Shown here in pieces: positions 23,000 through 31,166 of a stretch of DNA of 64,000 nt. The DNA comes from Actinophytocola oryzae (GTDB taxonomy: Bacteria; Actinomycetota; Actinomycetes; Mycobacteriales; Pseudonocardiaceae): assembly GCF_004364325.1 (NCBI RefSeq), contig NZ_SOCP01000007.1:310001-374000 (forward strand), given 5' to 3'. Both the position numbers and the translations under genes were made by a program. Every line of letters starts with the position of its first letter. Within the stretch, counting starts at the first letter, position 1. Below the pieces are notes generated by a model. It had not been told where the DNA came from and did no database searches. It saw only the letters and a list, made by a program, of their open reading frames with translations.

Positions 23000-23728
23000 T
23001 CAGCGCAGACGCGCGGAACCGTGGCGCTCGGCCGCGCCCCAGGTCGCGAGGAACTCCGCGGTCGCGCCGACCGCCTCCTCGCGCAGGGTCTCCGCGTCCC
23101 GCCAGACTCGCAGGTCCACCGGGATGCGGTGGTGTGCGACGCGGGCGGCGAAGCCGAGCGAGTCGTCGAGCAGGCACTCGCTGCTCGCCACCAGCAGCCG
23201 CACCGGCGGCAGGCCGTCGAGGTTGGCGTGCAGCGGGCTGAGCAGGGAGTCGGTCCTGGGCAGTCCCGCGGCGTAGACCGCGGCGAACCGGCGTGCCTCG
23301 GCCAGGTCGAACCGGGGATCGGTGCTCGCGTTGAACTGCAGGCTCTTCGCGTCCAGCGTCAGGTCGAGCAGCGCCGACCTCAGCACCATGCAGCCCGGCA
23401 TCGGCTCGTCGGTGTCCCGCAGGTCGACCAGCAGGGAGGCGGCGAGCCCGGCCCCCAGCATCTCCCCGCCCACCATCGCGACCCGGCCGAGGTCCTGTGC
23501 GAAGCGGTAGGCGTCCCGCGCGTCCGCCAGCGCCGCCGGGAACGACGGCCGGTACCCGGAACAGACGACGGTGGCACCAGTCCGCTCGGCGAGGCGCTCG
23601 GCAAGGCCCACGCCCGACACCGACCCGTCCGGCCGGGTCGAGAGCTGCAGGACGGTCGCCCCGCTCGCCTCGCGGGGGCGCACGACCGTGCCGAACCGGC
23701 CGGTCTCCAGGTGCACGTCAGCTGCCAC
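23000..23728 (-). CDS. Alpha/beta hydrolase-like protein lacking the nucleophile Ser
   Basis: A 242-residue protein resembling the C-terminal two-thirds of HSL-type esterases: SGYRPSFPAALADARDAYRF, then VGGEMLGAGLAASLLVDL, then PPVRLLVASSECLLDDS. In active relatives the middle motif reads GDSAGG; here Met90 takes the place of the Ser, and the HGGG oxyanion motif is also missing. It is therefore probably not a serine hydrolase and may be a binding or structural protein. GTG 23728 follows the crotonase stop by three bases. Fold assignment is fair; function unknown. Confidence 0.7.
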   Translation of the reverse strand: MAADVHLETGRFGTVVRPREASGATVLQLSTRPDGSVSGVGLAERLAERTGATVVCSGYRPSFPAALADARDAYRFAQDLGRVAMVGGEMLGAGLAASLLVDLRDTDEPMPGCMVLRSALLDLTLDAKSLQFNASTDPRFDLAEARRFAAVYAAGLPRTDSLLSPLHANLDGLPPVRLLVASSECLLDDSLGFAARVAHHRIPVDLRVWRDAETLREEAVGATAEFLATWGAAERHGSARLR

Positions 23729-23731
23729 GAC

Positions 23732-24445
23732 TCATCCCTTCCGCGTCCGGGCCACTGCCGACCAGTGCGCCTCGGCGACCCACAGGCGCGCGAACGCCCG
23801 CGCCGCATCGCCGGCGGTGACCCCGCCCGCGACGACCCGCTTGATCTCCCGCGCCGCCGGGGTCGCGAGCGACCGCGCCATGGCGCGCCACCCCGCCTCG
23901 AACGACGCGCGGGGGAGCACCTCGTCGACCAGCCCGACCCGCTGCGCCTGCGCCGCGGTCAACACTGCGCCGGAACCCGCGAGCAGCAGCGCGCGGCTGC
24001 GGCCGACCACCGAGGCGAGCCGTTCCGCGCCGCCCCACGCCGGCATGATCGCGAGCGTCGACTGGGTGAACCCGATCTTCACGTCATCCGCGGCCACCCG
24101 GATGTCCGCGGCGACCGCGACCTCCGCGCCGCCGCCGAGGGCGTGGCCGTTGAGTGCCGCGAGCACCGGACCGGGGAAGCCGGCGAGCCGGTCGCAGATT
24201 CCCCGCATCCGCAGCGCCATCGCGGTGGCGTCGTCCTCGGTGCGGATCGCGCTCAGCTCCTTGAGGTCGCCCCCCGAGATGAACGCCCGGTCGCCCGCGC
24301 CCCGGATCACCAGCGCCCGCGCGTCGGCCGCGGCCACGAGCGCCTTCTCCAGCTGGTCCATGGTGGCCGGGGCGATGGCGTTGCGGACGTGCGGCCGGTC
24401 GATGGTGACGACCGCCAGCCCGTCGTCCAGCTCCAGCTCGACCAT
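23732..24445 (-). CDS. Enoyl-CoA hydratase/isomerase family protein
   Basis: A 237-residue crotonase. FISGGDLKEL and NGHALGGGAEV form the oxyanion hole. The first hydratase Glu is present (GGGAEVAV). At the second Glu position the motif reads FTQSTLAIMPAWGG, so that Glu is replaced, and canonical hydration is doubtful; isomerase, decarboxylase or lyase chemistry is possible. ATG 24445 has GGGAG nine bases upstream. It is divergent from an acyl-CoA ligase across a 70-bp gap with a strong palindrome. Confidence 0.9.
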   Translation of the reverse strand: MVELELDDGLAVVTIDRPHVRNAIAPATMDQLEKALVAAADARALVIRGAGDRAFISGGDLKELSAIRTEDDATAMALRMRGICDRLAGFPGPVLAALNGHALGGGAEVAVAADIRVAADDVKIGFTQSTLAIMPAWGGAERLASVVGRSRALLLAGSGAVLTAAQAQRVGLVDEVLPRASFEAGWRAMARSLATPAAREIKRVVAGGVTAGDAARAFARLWVAEAHWSAVARTRKG

Positions 24446-24483
24446 CGGCGGCACTCCCGGTGTTCGCCCCGCGTGATATTGGC

Positions 24484-24502
24484 ATTCTCCTGTACGGAGA
24501 AT
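24484..24502. promoter_or_regulatory. Perfect palindrome ATTCTCC-N5-GGAGAAT in a divergent promoter
   Basis: The 7-bp arms 24484-24490 and 24496-24502 flank TGTAC. The half sites are those of the GAGAA/TTCTC family but in the opposite order. It sits in the 70-bp gap between the crotonase (minus) and acyl-CoA ligase (plus) genes, within bases of the ligase start, so bound protein would block both. Confidence 0.6.
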
Positions 24503-24515
24503 AGCATGTTCAAGC

Positions 24516-26081
24516 ATGCGAAAGATCCCCGCCGAGCTGGCCGAGCGGTACGAGGCGCACGGGTGGTGGACCCGCGACACCATCGGTGACCTGCTCGCCC
24601 GAGGGCTCGAAGCCGCGCCGGACGCGGTGTTCCGCGTGCACTCGGCGGTGCGGCCGTGGGCGGGGACGTTCCGCGACGTCGAGCACGTCGCGCGCAGGCT
24701 CGCGGCGGGGCTGCGGCGACGCGGCGTCGGCCCGGACGACGTGATCGCGTTCCAGCTGCCCAACTGGATGGAGGCGGCGGCCGTCTTCTGGGCGTCGGCG
24801 TTCCTCGGGACGGCGGTCGTGCCGATCGTCCACTTCTACGGCCGCAAGGAGCTGGGCTACATCCTCGAGGAGGTCTCGCCGACGGTGTTCGTCGGCGCCG
24901 AGAGCTTCGGGCGGCTGACCCACCAGCCCGACCTGTGCGCGCACGTGCCGGTCGTCGGCGTGGTGGGCCGCGACTTCGACGATCTCCTCGCCGACGAGCC
25001 CATGCCCGGCACCCTCCCCGCCGACCCGGCCGGGCGCGCGCTGATCGCCTTCACGTCCGGTACCACCCGCGACCCCAAGGGTGTGGTGCACAGCCACCAG
25101 ACGCTCGGGCACGAGACGCGCCAGCTCGCCGGCCTGTACCCGCCCGACCGCGCCCGGCAGCTCACCGCCGCGCCGGTCGGGCACTTCATCGGCATGGTCA
25201 ACGCGTTCCTGATCCCGGTCCTGGACGGCGTCCCGGTGCACCTCGCCGACACCTGGGACCCCGCGCGGGCGCTGGCGTTGATGGTGTCCGACGGGCTCAC
25301 GGTCGGCGGCGGCGCGCCGTACTACGTCACGAGCCTGCTCGACCACCCCGACTTCACGCCCGCGCACCTGGCGCACATGAGGTACGCGGGCCTCGGCGGC
25401 GCGTCCGTGCCCGCGGCGGTCACGACGAGGCTGGCGGCGCTGGGCATCACGGTGTTCCGCTCCTACGGCAGCACCGAGCACCCGTCGGTCACCGGCTCGC
25501 GCCACACCGCGCCCGAGGCCAAGCGCCTGTTCACCGACGGGGACGTGCTGCCCGGCGTGGAGATCAGGCTGGCACCCGACGGCGAGATCCTGACCCGCGG
25601 CCCCGACCTGTGCCTCGGCTACACCGACGACGACCTGACCAGGCGCGCCTTCGACGACGAGGGCTGGTACGCCACCGGCGACGTCGGCGTGCTCGACGAG
25701 GACGGCTACCTCACGATCACCGACCGCAAGTCCGACGTGATCATCCGGGGCGGCGAGAACATCAGCGCAGCCGAGGTCGAGGAGGTGCTGCTCGGCATGG
25801 CGGGCGTCGCCGAGGCGGTGGTGGTCGCGGCCCCGGACGACCGGCTCGGCGAGCACGTCGCCGCACTGCTGCGCCTGCGCCCCGGCGCGGTACTGCCCAC
25901 CCTCGCGCAGGTGCGGGACCACTTCGCGGCCGCGGGCCTCGCGAGGCAGAAGTGGCCGGAGGAACTGCACGAGGTCGCCGACCTCCCACGCACCGCGAGC
26001 GGCAAGGTCCAGAAGTTCGTACTCCGCGAAAACCTGGCAGCCACCCGAACCCCGACCCCGACCCCGCACCCGACGCACTGA
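24516..26081 (+). CDS. Acyl-CoA/AMP-dependent ligase (FadD-like)
   Basis: A 521-residue adenylate-forming CoA ligase. The P-loop-like motif is AFTSGTTRDPKGVVHSH, SYGSTEHPS is the A5 motif, GWYATGDVGVLDEDGYL the A7 motif, ITDRKSDVIIRGGENI the hinge, and ASGKVQKF carries the C-terminal Lys. ATG 24516 has no clear ribosome site and lies next to a palindromic operator, so leaderless translation is possible. The final His and TGA come from the repeat beginning at 26075. It activates a carboxylic acid via acyl-AMP; the acid is unknown. Confidence 0.94.
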   Translation: MRKIPAELAERYEAHGWWTRDTIGDLLARGLEAAPDAVFRVHSAVRPWAGTFRDVEHVARRLAAGLRRRGVGPDDVIAFQLPNWMEAAAVFWASAFLGTAVVPIVHFYGRKELGYILEEVSPTVFVGAESFGRLTHQPDLCAHVPVVGVVGRDFDDLLADEPMPGTLPADPAGRALIAFTSGTTRDPKGVVHSHQTLGHETRQLAGLYPPDRARQLTAAPVGHFIGMVNAFLIPVLDGVPVHLADTWDPARALALMVSDGLTVGGGAPYYVTSLLDHPDFTPAHLAHMRYAGLGGASVPAAVTTRLAALGITVFRSYGSTEHPSVTGSRHTAPEAKRLFTDGDVLPGVEIRLAPDGEILTRGPDLCLGYTDDDLTRRAFDDEGWYATGDVGVLDEDGYLTITDRKSDVIIRGGENISAAEVEEVLLGMAGVAEAVVVAAPDDRLGEHVAALLRLRPGAVLPTLAQVRDHFAAAGLARQKWPEELHEVADLPRTASGKVQKFVLRENLAATRTPTPTPHPTH

Positions 26082-26157
26082 AGGACGCCTTCCTTACACC
26101 CAGCGCAACGAAGGACGCCTTCAGAACGCCCAGTGCACTGAAGGACGCCTTCAGTGC
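26075..26157 (+). repeat. Palindromic repeat array, two 30-bp units plus 23-bp terminal palindrome
   Basis: Two diverged 30-bp units at 26075 and 26105, then a perfect 23-bp palindrome at 26135-26157 (GCACTGAAGG, ACG, CCTTCAGTGC). Total 83 bp, i.e. 30 x 2 + 23. Bases 26079-26081 are the stop of the ligase gene. The closing hairpin may end transcription before the amidohydrolase operon. Confidence 0.88.
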
Positions 26158-26204
26158 GCCGGGCGGGAGCGGGACGGCTTCGGCGTTGCGGGGTTGGCTC
26201 TGGT

Positions 26205-26219
26205 GAGAATATGATTCTC
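26205..26219. promoter_or_regulatory. Operator-like palindrome GAGAAT-ATG-ATTCTC
   Basis: A perfect inverted repeat with 6-bp arms, 22 bp before the amidohydrolase start. It fits GAGAA-N5-TTCTC and is the most symmetric site of that family in the window. Confidence 0.6.
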
Positions 26220-26241
26220 GCAAAGTGACAAGGAGGATCTC

Positions 26242-27420
26242 ATGCCAACGCGCGAGCTGCCGTTCCCCCTCTTCGATGCCGACAACCACCTGTATGAGAC
26301 CGAGGACGCGCTCACCAGGTACCTGCCGGCCGCCTACGAGGGCGCGATCCAGTACGTGCAGGTGAAGGGCCGCACCAAGATCGCGATCCGTGGCCAGATC
26401 AGCGACTACATCCCCAACCCCACCTTCGAGGTGGTGGCCAGGCCCGGTGCGTGGGAGGACTACTACCGCGACGGCAACCCCGAGGGCAAGACGCTGCGCG
26501 AGGTGACGGGCAAGCCGATGAAGGCGATCCCGGCGTTCCGCGAGCCCGGGCCGCGCCTGGAGCTGATGAACGAGCTGGGGATCGCGCGCACGCTGATGTT
26601 CCCGACGCTCGCGAGCCTGATCGAGGAGCGGATGCGCGACGACCCGGAGCTGATCCACGTGGTCGTCCACGCGCTGAACCAGTGGCTGCACGAGACCTGG
26701 TCGTTCGACTACCAGAGCCGCATCTTCACCACGCCCGTGATCAGCCTGCCCATCGTGGACAAGGCGATCGAGGAGCTGGACTGGTGCCTCGAGCGCGGTG
26801 CGCGGGTGATCCTCGTGCGACCGGCGCCGGTGCCGGGGTACGGCGGCTCGCGGTCCTTCGCGATGCCCGAGTTCGACCCGTTCTGGAAGCGCGTCGAGCA
26901 GTCCGGTGTCCTGGTCGCGATGCACTCGTCCGACAGCGGCTACGCCCGCTACTCCGCGGACTGGGAGGGCTCACGGCTGGAGATGCGACCGTTCCAGGCG
27001 GACACGTTCCGCATGGTGGCCGAGTGGCGGCCGGTCACCGACGCGATCGCGTCGTGGGTCTGCCACGGGGCGCTGTACCGCTTCCCGGAGCTGAAGATCG
27101 CGGTCATCGAGAACGGGTCGGCCTGGCTCGTGCCGCTGCTCGACCAGCTGGCGACCGTCTACAAGAAGCAGCCCCAGGGCTTCCCGTCCGATCCGGTCGA
27201 GGAGATCCGCTCGCGCATCAACATCTCCCCGTTCTGGGAGGAGGACATGGCCGACCTCGCCGGCGTGATCGGGGTCGAGCGCGTGCTCTTCGGCTCGGAC
27301 TACCCGCACCCCGAGGGCCTCGCCGACCCGGTCACCTACGTCGACGCGCTCGCGAGGATGACCCAGGAGGACCAGGCGAAGATCATGGGCGGTAACCTCG
27401 CCCGGCTCGTCGCGGTGTAG
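26242..27420 (+). CDS. Amidohydrolase_2 family protein (TIM-barrel decarboxylase/hydrolase type)
   Basis: A 392-residue metal-dependent TIM-barrel protein. The N-terminal DADNHLYE supplies the first metal ligands, VAMHSSDSGYARY and CHGALYRFPELKIAVIENG are central barrel strands, and LFGSDYPHPEGL gives the catalytic Asp. Relatives include decarboxylases and C-C or lactone hydrolases, so the reaction is not fixed. ATG 26242 has AAGGAGG seven bases upstream, and the gene leads an operon with an acyl-CoA ligase and FolP2. Confidence 0.9.
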   Translation: MPTRELPFPLFDADNHLYETEDALTRYLPAAYEGAIQYVQVKGRTKIAIRGQISDYIPNPTFEVVARPGAWEDYYRDGNPEGKTLREVTGKPMKAIPAFREPGPRLELMNELGIARTLMFPTLASLIEERMRDDPELIHVVVHALNQWLHETWSFDYQSRIFTTPVISLPIVDKAIEELDWCLERGARVILVRPAPVPGYGGSRSFAMPEFDPFWKRVEQSGVLVAMHSSDSGYARYSADWEGSRLEMRPFQADTFRMVAEWRPVTDAIASWVCHGALYRFPELKIAVIENGSAWLVPLLDQLATVYKKQPQGFPSDPVEEIRSRINISPFWEEDMADLAGVIGVERVLFGSDYPHPEGLADPVTYVDALARMTQEDQAKIMGGNLARLVAV

Positions 27421-27422
27421 CC

Positions 27423-28850
27423 GTGACCTGGGCGTCGATCCCACGCATGGTGCAAAGCGCGGCCGACCGCTTCGGCGACGCCGAAGCGGTCGTCGACGGC
27501 GACCTGCGGCTCACGTTCACCGAGCTGGTGGCGCGGGTCGAGGTCGCCGCGGGCGCCTTCGCGTCCGCGGGTGTGGCGAAGGGGGACCGGGTCGCGGTCT
27601 GGGCCCCCAACTCCGCCGAGTGGATCGTGGCGGCGTTCGGCCTGCTGACCGCGGGCGGGGTGCTCGTGCCGATCAACACCAGGCTGAGACCCGCCGAGGC
27701 CGCCGACGTCGTCGTGCGGAGCGGCGCGAAGGCCGTGTTGGTGCGCAAGGACTTCCTCGGCATGGACTTCACCGGCCCGCCCGGCGTCCCCACGATCGAC
27801 CTGGCGTCGGGCTTCCTCGCCAGCGGGTCGCCGCTGGTGCGTGAGTCGAGCGGCGACGACGTCTGCGACATCTTCTTCACCTCGGGCACGACCGGGCGGC
27901 CCAAGGGCGTGCTGATGACCCACGCCCAGACCCTGCGGCTCTACGCCGAGTGGTGCGACCTCGCCGACCTGCGAGAGGGCGACCGGTACCTGATCGCCAA
28001 CCCGTTCTCCCACATCTTCGGCTACAAGGCGGGATGCGTGGCGTCCCTCATCCGCGGCGCGACGATCCTGCCGGTGCCGGTGTTCGACATCGACCGCGTG
28101 CTCGACCTGGTCGAGCACGAGCGCGTGACGATGTTGCCGGGACCACCCACCCTGTACCACTCGCTGCTCGCCGCGCGCGGGGACCGGGACCTGTCGTCGT
28201 TGCGCGCCGCGGTGACGGGTTCGGCGGACATCCCGGTCGAGCTGATCCGCCGCGTCCGCGAGGAGCTGCCGTTCCGGTCGATCATGACCGGCTACGGCCT
28301 CACGGAGGCGGGCACGGTGACGGCGTCGCGGCCGGGTGACTCGTTCGAGGACATCGCGACCACCGTCGGCACCGCGTGCGACGGAGTGGAACTGCGCGTC
28401 GCGGCGGACGGCGAGGTCATGGTGCGCGGCTACACGGTGATGAAGGGCTACCTGGACGACCCGGCCGCGACCGCCGAGGTCGTCGACGCCGACGGCTGGC
28501 TCGCCACCGGCGACCTCGGCACGCTCGACGACGCCGGCCGCCTGCGCATCGTGGGGCGCAAGAAGGACATGTTCATCGTTGGCGGGTTCAACGCCTACCC
28601 GGCCGAGATCGAGAACTTCCTCGCCGAGCACCCCGCGGTGGACCAGGTCGCGGTCGTCGGGGTGCCGGACGAGCGGCTCGGACAGGTCGGCAAGGCGTTC
28701 GTGGTGCCGCGCGGCGAGGTGACCGCCGAGGAGCTGATCGGCTGGAGCAGGGACAGGATGGCCGGGTTCAAGGTGCCCCGGTCCGTCGAGTTCCTGGAGG
28801 CGTTGCCGCTCAACGACTCCGGCAAGGTGCGCAAGGACCGGTTGCGGTGA
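27423..28850 (+). CDS. Acyl-CoA synthetase (AMP-forming ligase)
   Basis: A 475-residue adenylate-forming ligase, shorter than most FadD proteins. FFTSGTTGRPKGVLMTH is the P-loop-like motif, YGLTEAGT the A5 motif, DGWLATGDLGTLDDAG the A7 motif, and NDSGKVRKDRL carries the C-terminal Lys. GTG 27423 is two bases after the amidohydrolase stop, and its stop overlaps the FolP2 start (GTGA). The compact size recalls FadD3-type ligases acting on polycyclic degradation intermediates, but this is only a resemblance. Confidence 0.93.
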   Translation: MTWASIPRMVQSAADRFGDAEAVVDGDLRLTFTELVARVEVAAGAFASAGVAKGDRVAVWAPNSAEWIVAAFGLLTAGGVLVPINTRLRPAEAADVVVRSGAKAVLVRKDFLGMDFTGPPGVPTIDLASGFLASGSPLVRESSGDDVCDIFFTSGTTGRPKGVLMTHAQTLRLYAEWCDLADLREGDRYLIANPFSHIFGYKAGCVASLIRGATILPVPVFDIDRVLDLVEHERVTMLPGPPTLYHSLLAARGDRDLSSLRAAVTGSADIPVELIRRVREELPFRSIMTGYGLTEAGTVTASRPGDSFEDIATTVGTACDGVELRVAADGEVMVRGYTVMKGYLDDPAATAEVVDADGWLATGDLGTLDDAGRLRIVGRKKDMFIVGGFNAYPAEIENFLAEHPAVDQVAVVGVPDERLGQVGKAFVVPRGEVTAEELIGWSRDRMAGFKVPRSVEFLEALPLNDSGKVRKDRLR

Positions 28851-29707
28851 TCAGCTTCCGAGGCAGGGCACTGGTGCGGGACCGCGCCCTGGTCATGGCG
28901 ATCGTGAACCGCACCCCGGACTCGTTCTACGACCGGGGCGCCACGTTCACCGACCGGCGCGCCATGATCGCGGTCGAGCGGGCGGTGGTCGAGGGCGCCG
29001 ACCTCGTGGACATCGGCGGGGTCAAGGCCGGGCCCGGCAGCGAGGTGACCGTCGCGGAGGAGATCCGCCGGGTCGTCCCGTTCGTGGCCTCGGTCCGCGC
29101 GCGGTTCCCGGACCTGGTGATCAGCGTGGACACGTGGCGGCACGAGGTCGGGCGCGCGGCGCTCGTCGAGGGCGCCGACCTGGTCAACGACACGTGGGCG
29201 GGCGCGGACCGCAGGCTCGCCGAGGTCGCGGCGGAGTTCGGCGCGGGCTACGTGTGCTCCCACACCGGCGGGGTGCCGCCACGCACGCGGCCCCACCGCG
29301 TGCGTTACCCCGACGTGGTCGCCTCGGTGGTCGAGGAGACGGTCCGCCGCGCCGAGGAGGTGGTCGCGCTCGGCGTGCCCCGCGAGGGCGTGCTGATCGA
29401 CCCGACGCACGACTTCGGCAAGAACACCTGGCACGGCCTCGAGCTGCTGCGCCGGGTGGACGAGCTGGTGGCGACGGGCTGGCCGGTGCTCATGGCACTG
29501 TCCAACAAGGACTTCATCGGCGAGACGCTCGGGGTGGGCCTGACGGAACGGGTCGACGGCACCCTCGCCGCGACGGCGATCGCGGCCCACCACGGGGCGG
29601 CGATGTTCCGCGCCCACGAGGTCCGCCGAACCCGGCAGGTCGTGGAGATGGCGGCCAGCATCGGCGGTACCCGGGCGCCGTCGTCGGGTGTGCGCGGTCT
29701 GGCGTGA
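28847..29707 (+). CDS. folP2: Dihydropteroate synthase-like protein, FolP2 type
   Basis: A 286-residue TIM-barrel protein with the DHPS signature MAIVNRTPDSFYDRG at residues 17-31 and GADLVDIGGVKAGPG. It resembles the second actinobacterial DHPS, FolP2, which in Mycobacterium leprae was found not to act as DHPS (established). The GTG start is inside the stop of the ligase gene. In mycobacteria folP2 also follows a fadD gene, so the pairing seems conserved. The natural substrate is uncertain, and a folate role is not implied by the operon. Confidence 0.85.
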   Translation: MISFRGRALVRDRALVMAIVNRTPDSFYDRGATFTDRRAMIAVERAVVEGADLVDIGGVKAGPGSEVTVAEEIRRVVPFVASVRARFPDLVISVDTWRHEVGRAALVEGADLVNDTWAGADRRLAEVAAEFGAGYVCSHTGGVPPRTRPHRVRYPDVVASVVEETVRRAEEVVALGVPREGVLIDPTHDFGKNTWHGLELLRRVDELVATGWPVLMALSNKDFIGETLGVGLTERVDGTLAATAIAAHHGAAMFRAHEVRRTRQVVEMAASIGGTRAPSSGVRGLA

Positions 29708-29832
29708 TGTCCACGGAGGACTGTCCGGAGCCGGCCTGGGCCGCGTCGGGAGCCATGGCGCTGACCGGCGAGCCGGACGGACCGCCGCTCCTGCCCGAAG
29801 CGCCGGTCGCGCCCCCGCTCCCGCTGGCCCCG

Positions 29833-29887
29833 TGCACTGAAGGACGCCTTCCTAACGCTCAGCGTTAGGAAGGCGTCCTTCAGTGCA
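29833..29887. terminator. Perfect inverted repeat, bidirectional terminator-like copy of the repeat family
   Basis: The 26-base arms 29833-29858 and 29862-29887 are exact reverse complements with loop TCA. It is the only copy with CCTAACGC/GCGTTAGG in the inner arms. It lies between convergent genes (FolP2 stop 29707, amidohydrolase stop 29913). The 125 bp between FolP2 and the repeat show no other feature. Confidence 0.88.
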
Positions 29888-29912
29888 GTCGGGCGGTCCG
29901 GGGGCGGGTGGG

Positions 29913-31166
29913 TCAGGGTTCGTGGGCTGGTTCTCCCGAGATGATCGTGGTGCGGACCGTTGCCGTCAGTACCTCGGCCACTGGACGGTCCAGCAGCACC
30001 AGGTCGGCCGGTGCGCCGCGGGTGATGCGGCGTGGTGGTCCGCCCGGGTCGGTCAGCGGTGACAGCATGCCGCGCAACGCCACCTCGACCGGGACCCGTT
30101 CGTGGGGGCCCAGCTCCCGCCCGGCCGCCGCGCGCAGGCACGCCCACGGGTCGGGGTCGCCGTACGGGGCGTCGCTGCTGGGTGCGACACGGACACCCGC
30201 CCGCAGCAGCGTCGCGTACGGCCACAGGTCCTGCCTGTCCTCCGGCTCGACGCGGTCGTGGTAGTCGTCGCCGCGCAGGGAGACCAGCGTCGGCTGGGTC
30301 ACCACCCGGAGGCCTCGTCGGGCGAGTTCGCCCGCCAGTGCCGCGTCGGCCACCGCGCAGTGTTCGATCCGGTCGCCGGGCAGTCCGCCGGCGAGGTCGA
30401 TCGCCGCGATGGTCAGCACGAGCGCGACACGGGTCACGCAGTGCACGGCGACCGGCCCGCCCCGGGCGTGTACCTCCCGGATCTGCTCGGCCAGCTCGTC
30501 GAGGGTGGGCAGGTGGTGGTCGGAGACGACCAGCTTGCGTGTCCCCAGCGCCAGCACGTGTTGGGGCAGCACGAGGTCTGCCGGGTCGGCTCCCGGTGTG
30601 GCGTCGGTGACGTGGGTGATCCCGAACGCGGCCAGCCGCCTGCCCAGGGGCGCCAGGTCCGGCACCGTCGCGCCGAGCACCGAACGCACCCACGCGTCGG
30701 CACGCCACAGCCGGCCGGTCGGGCGGCCGGTGTGGTCGCGTTCGATGCCGGGGTGCGTCGCGGTCGCCGCGCCCAGCCGGTCGAGGCCCGCCGAGTTGAC
30801 CACCCACAGCGCGCCCGACCGGTGCTGCACCCGCAACGGCACCTCACCCCGCAGGCGGTCGAGCGTGTCGCGGTCCAGGGGGCCGTGCCGGACGTCGTCG
30901 TAGCCGGTCACCCGGAGCCAGCCGTCGGTGCCGGGGGCCGCGTGGGCCAGCGCCGGGAAGTCGGTGGCGGGGGCGGCGCACGCGGCCAGGTGGAGGTGGT
31001 GGTCGGCGAGGCCCGGCAGCAGTGCGCCACCCGCGCCGTCGAGGACCCGGTCGTCGGGGGCCGGCCGCAGTCCCCGGCCCACCTCGGCGATCGTGCCGTT
31101 CCGCACCCGGCAGTCGCCCCGGCCGATCCCGTACAGCTCGGCGTCCCGGATGAGCAGTCCGGTCAT
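29913..31166 (-). CDS. Amidohydrolase family 3 protein at the end of the mycofactocin operon
   Basis: A 417-residue metal-dependent amidohydrolase of the YtcJ-like/urease superfamily. LPGLADHHLHLAAC gives the HxH metal motif near residue 59, VVSDHHLPTL and PVAVHCVTR are inner strands, RIEHCAVAD supplies another metal His, and APSSDAPYGDP the catalytic Asp. ATG 31166 overlaps the stop of the crotonase-like gene, itself coupled to mftD, so it belongs to the mycofactocin transcription unit. MftE, the peptidase of standard clusters, is absent here. Whether this hydrolase compensates is speculation, as the two families are unrelated. Confidence 0.88.
   Translation of the reverse strand: MTGLLIRDAELYGIGRGDCRVRNGTIAEVGRGLRPAPDDRVLDGAGGALLPGLADHHLHLAACAAPATDFPALAHAAPGTDGWLRVTGYDDVRHGPLDRDTLDRLRGEVPLRVQHRSGALWVVNSAGLDRLGAATATHPGIERDHTGRPTGRLWRADAWVRSVLGATVPDLAPLGRRLAAFGITHVTDATPGADPADLVLPQHVLALGTRKLVVSDHHLPTLDELAEQIREVHARGGPVAVHCVTRVALVLTIAAIDLAGGLPGDRIEHCAVADAALAGELARRGLRVVTQPTLVSLRGDDYHDRVEPEDRQDLWPYATLLRAGVRVAPSSDAPYGDPDPWACLRAAAGRELGPHERVPVEVALRGMLSPLTDPGGPPRRITRGAPADLVLLDRPVAEVLTATVRTTIISGEPAHEP

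Noticed and set aside
28847..29707. Housekeeping dihydropteroate synthase (sulfonamide target, FolP1)
   Set aside because: The motif set GGVKAGPG and the fadD linkage fit FolP2; no other folate genes are adjacent.
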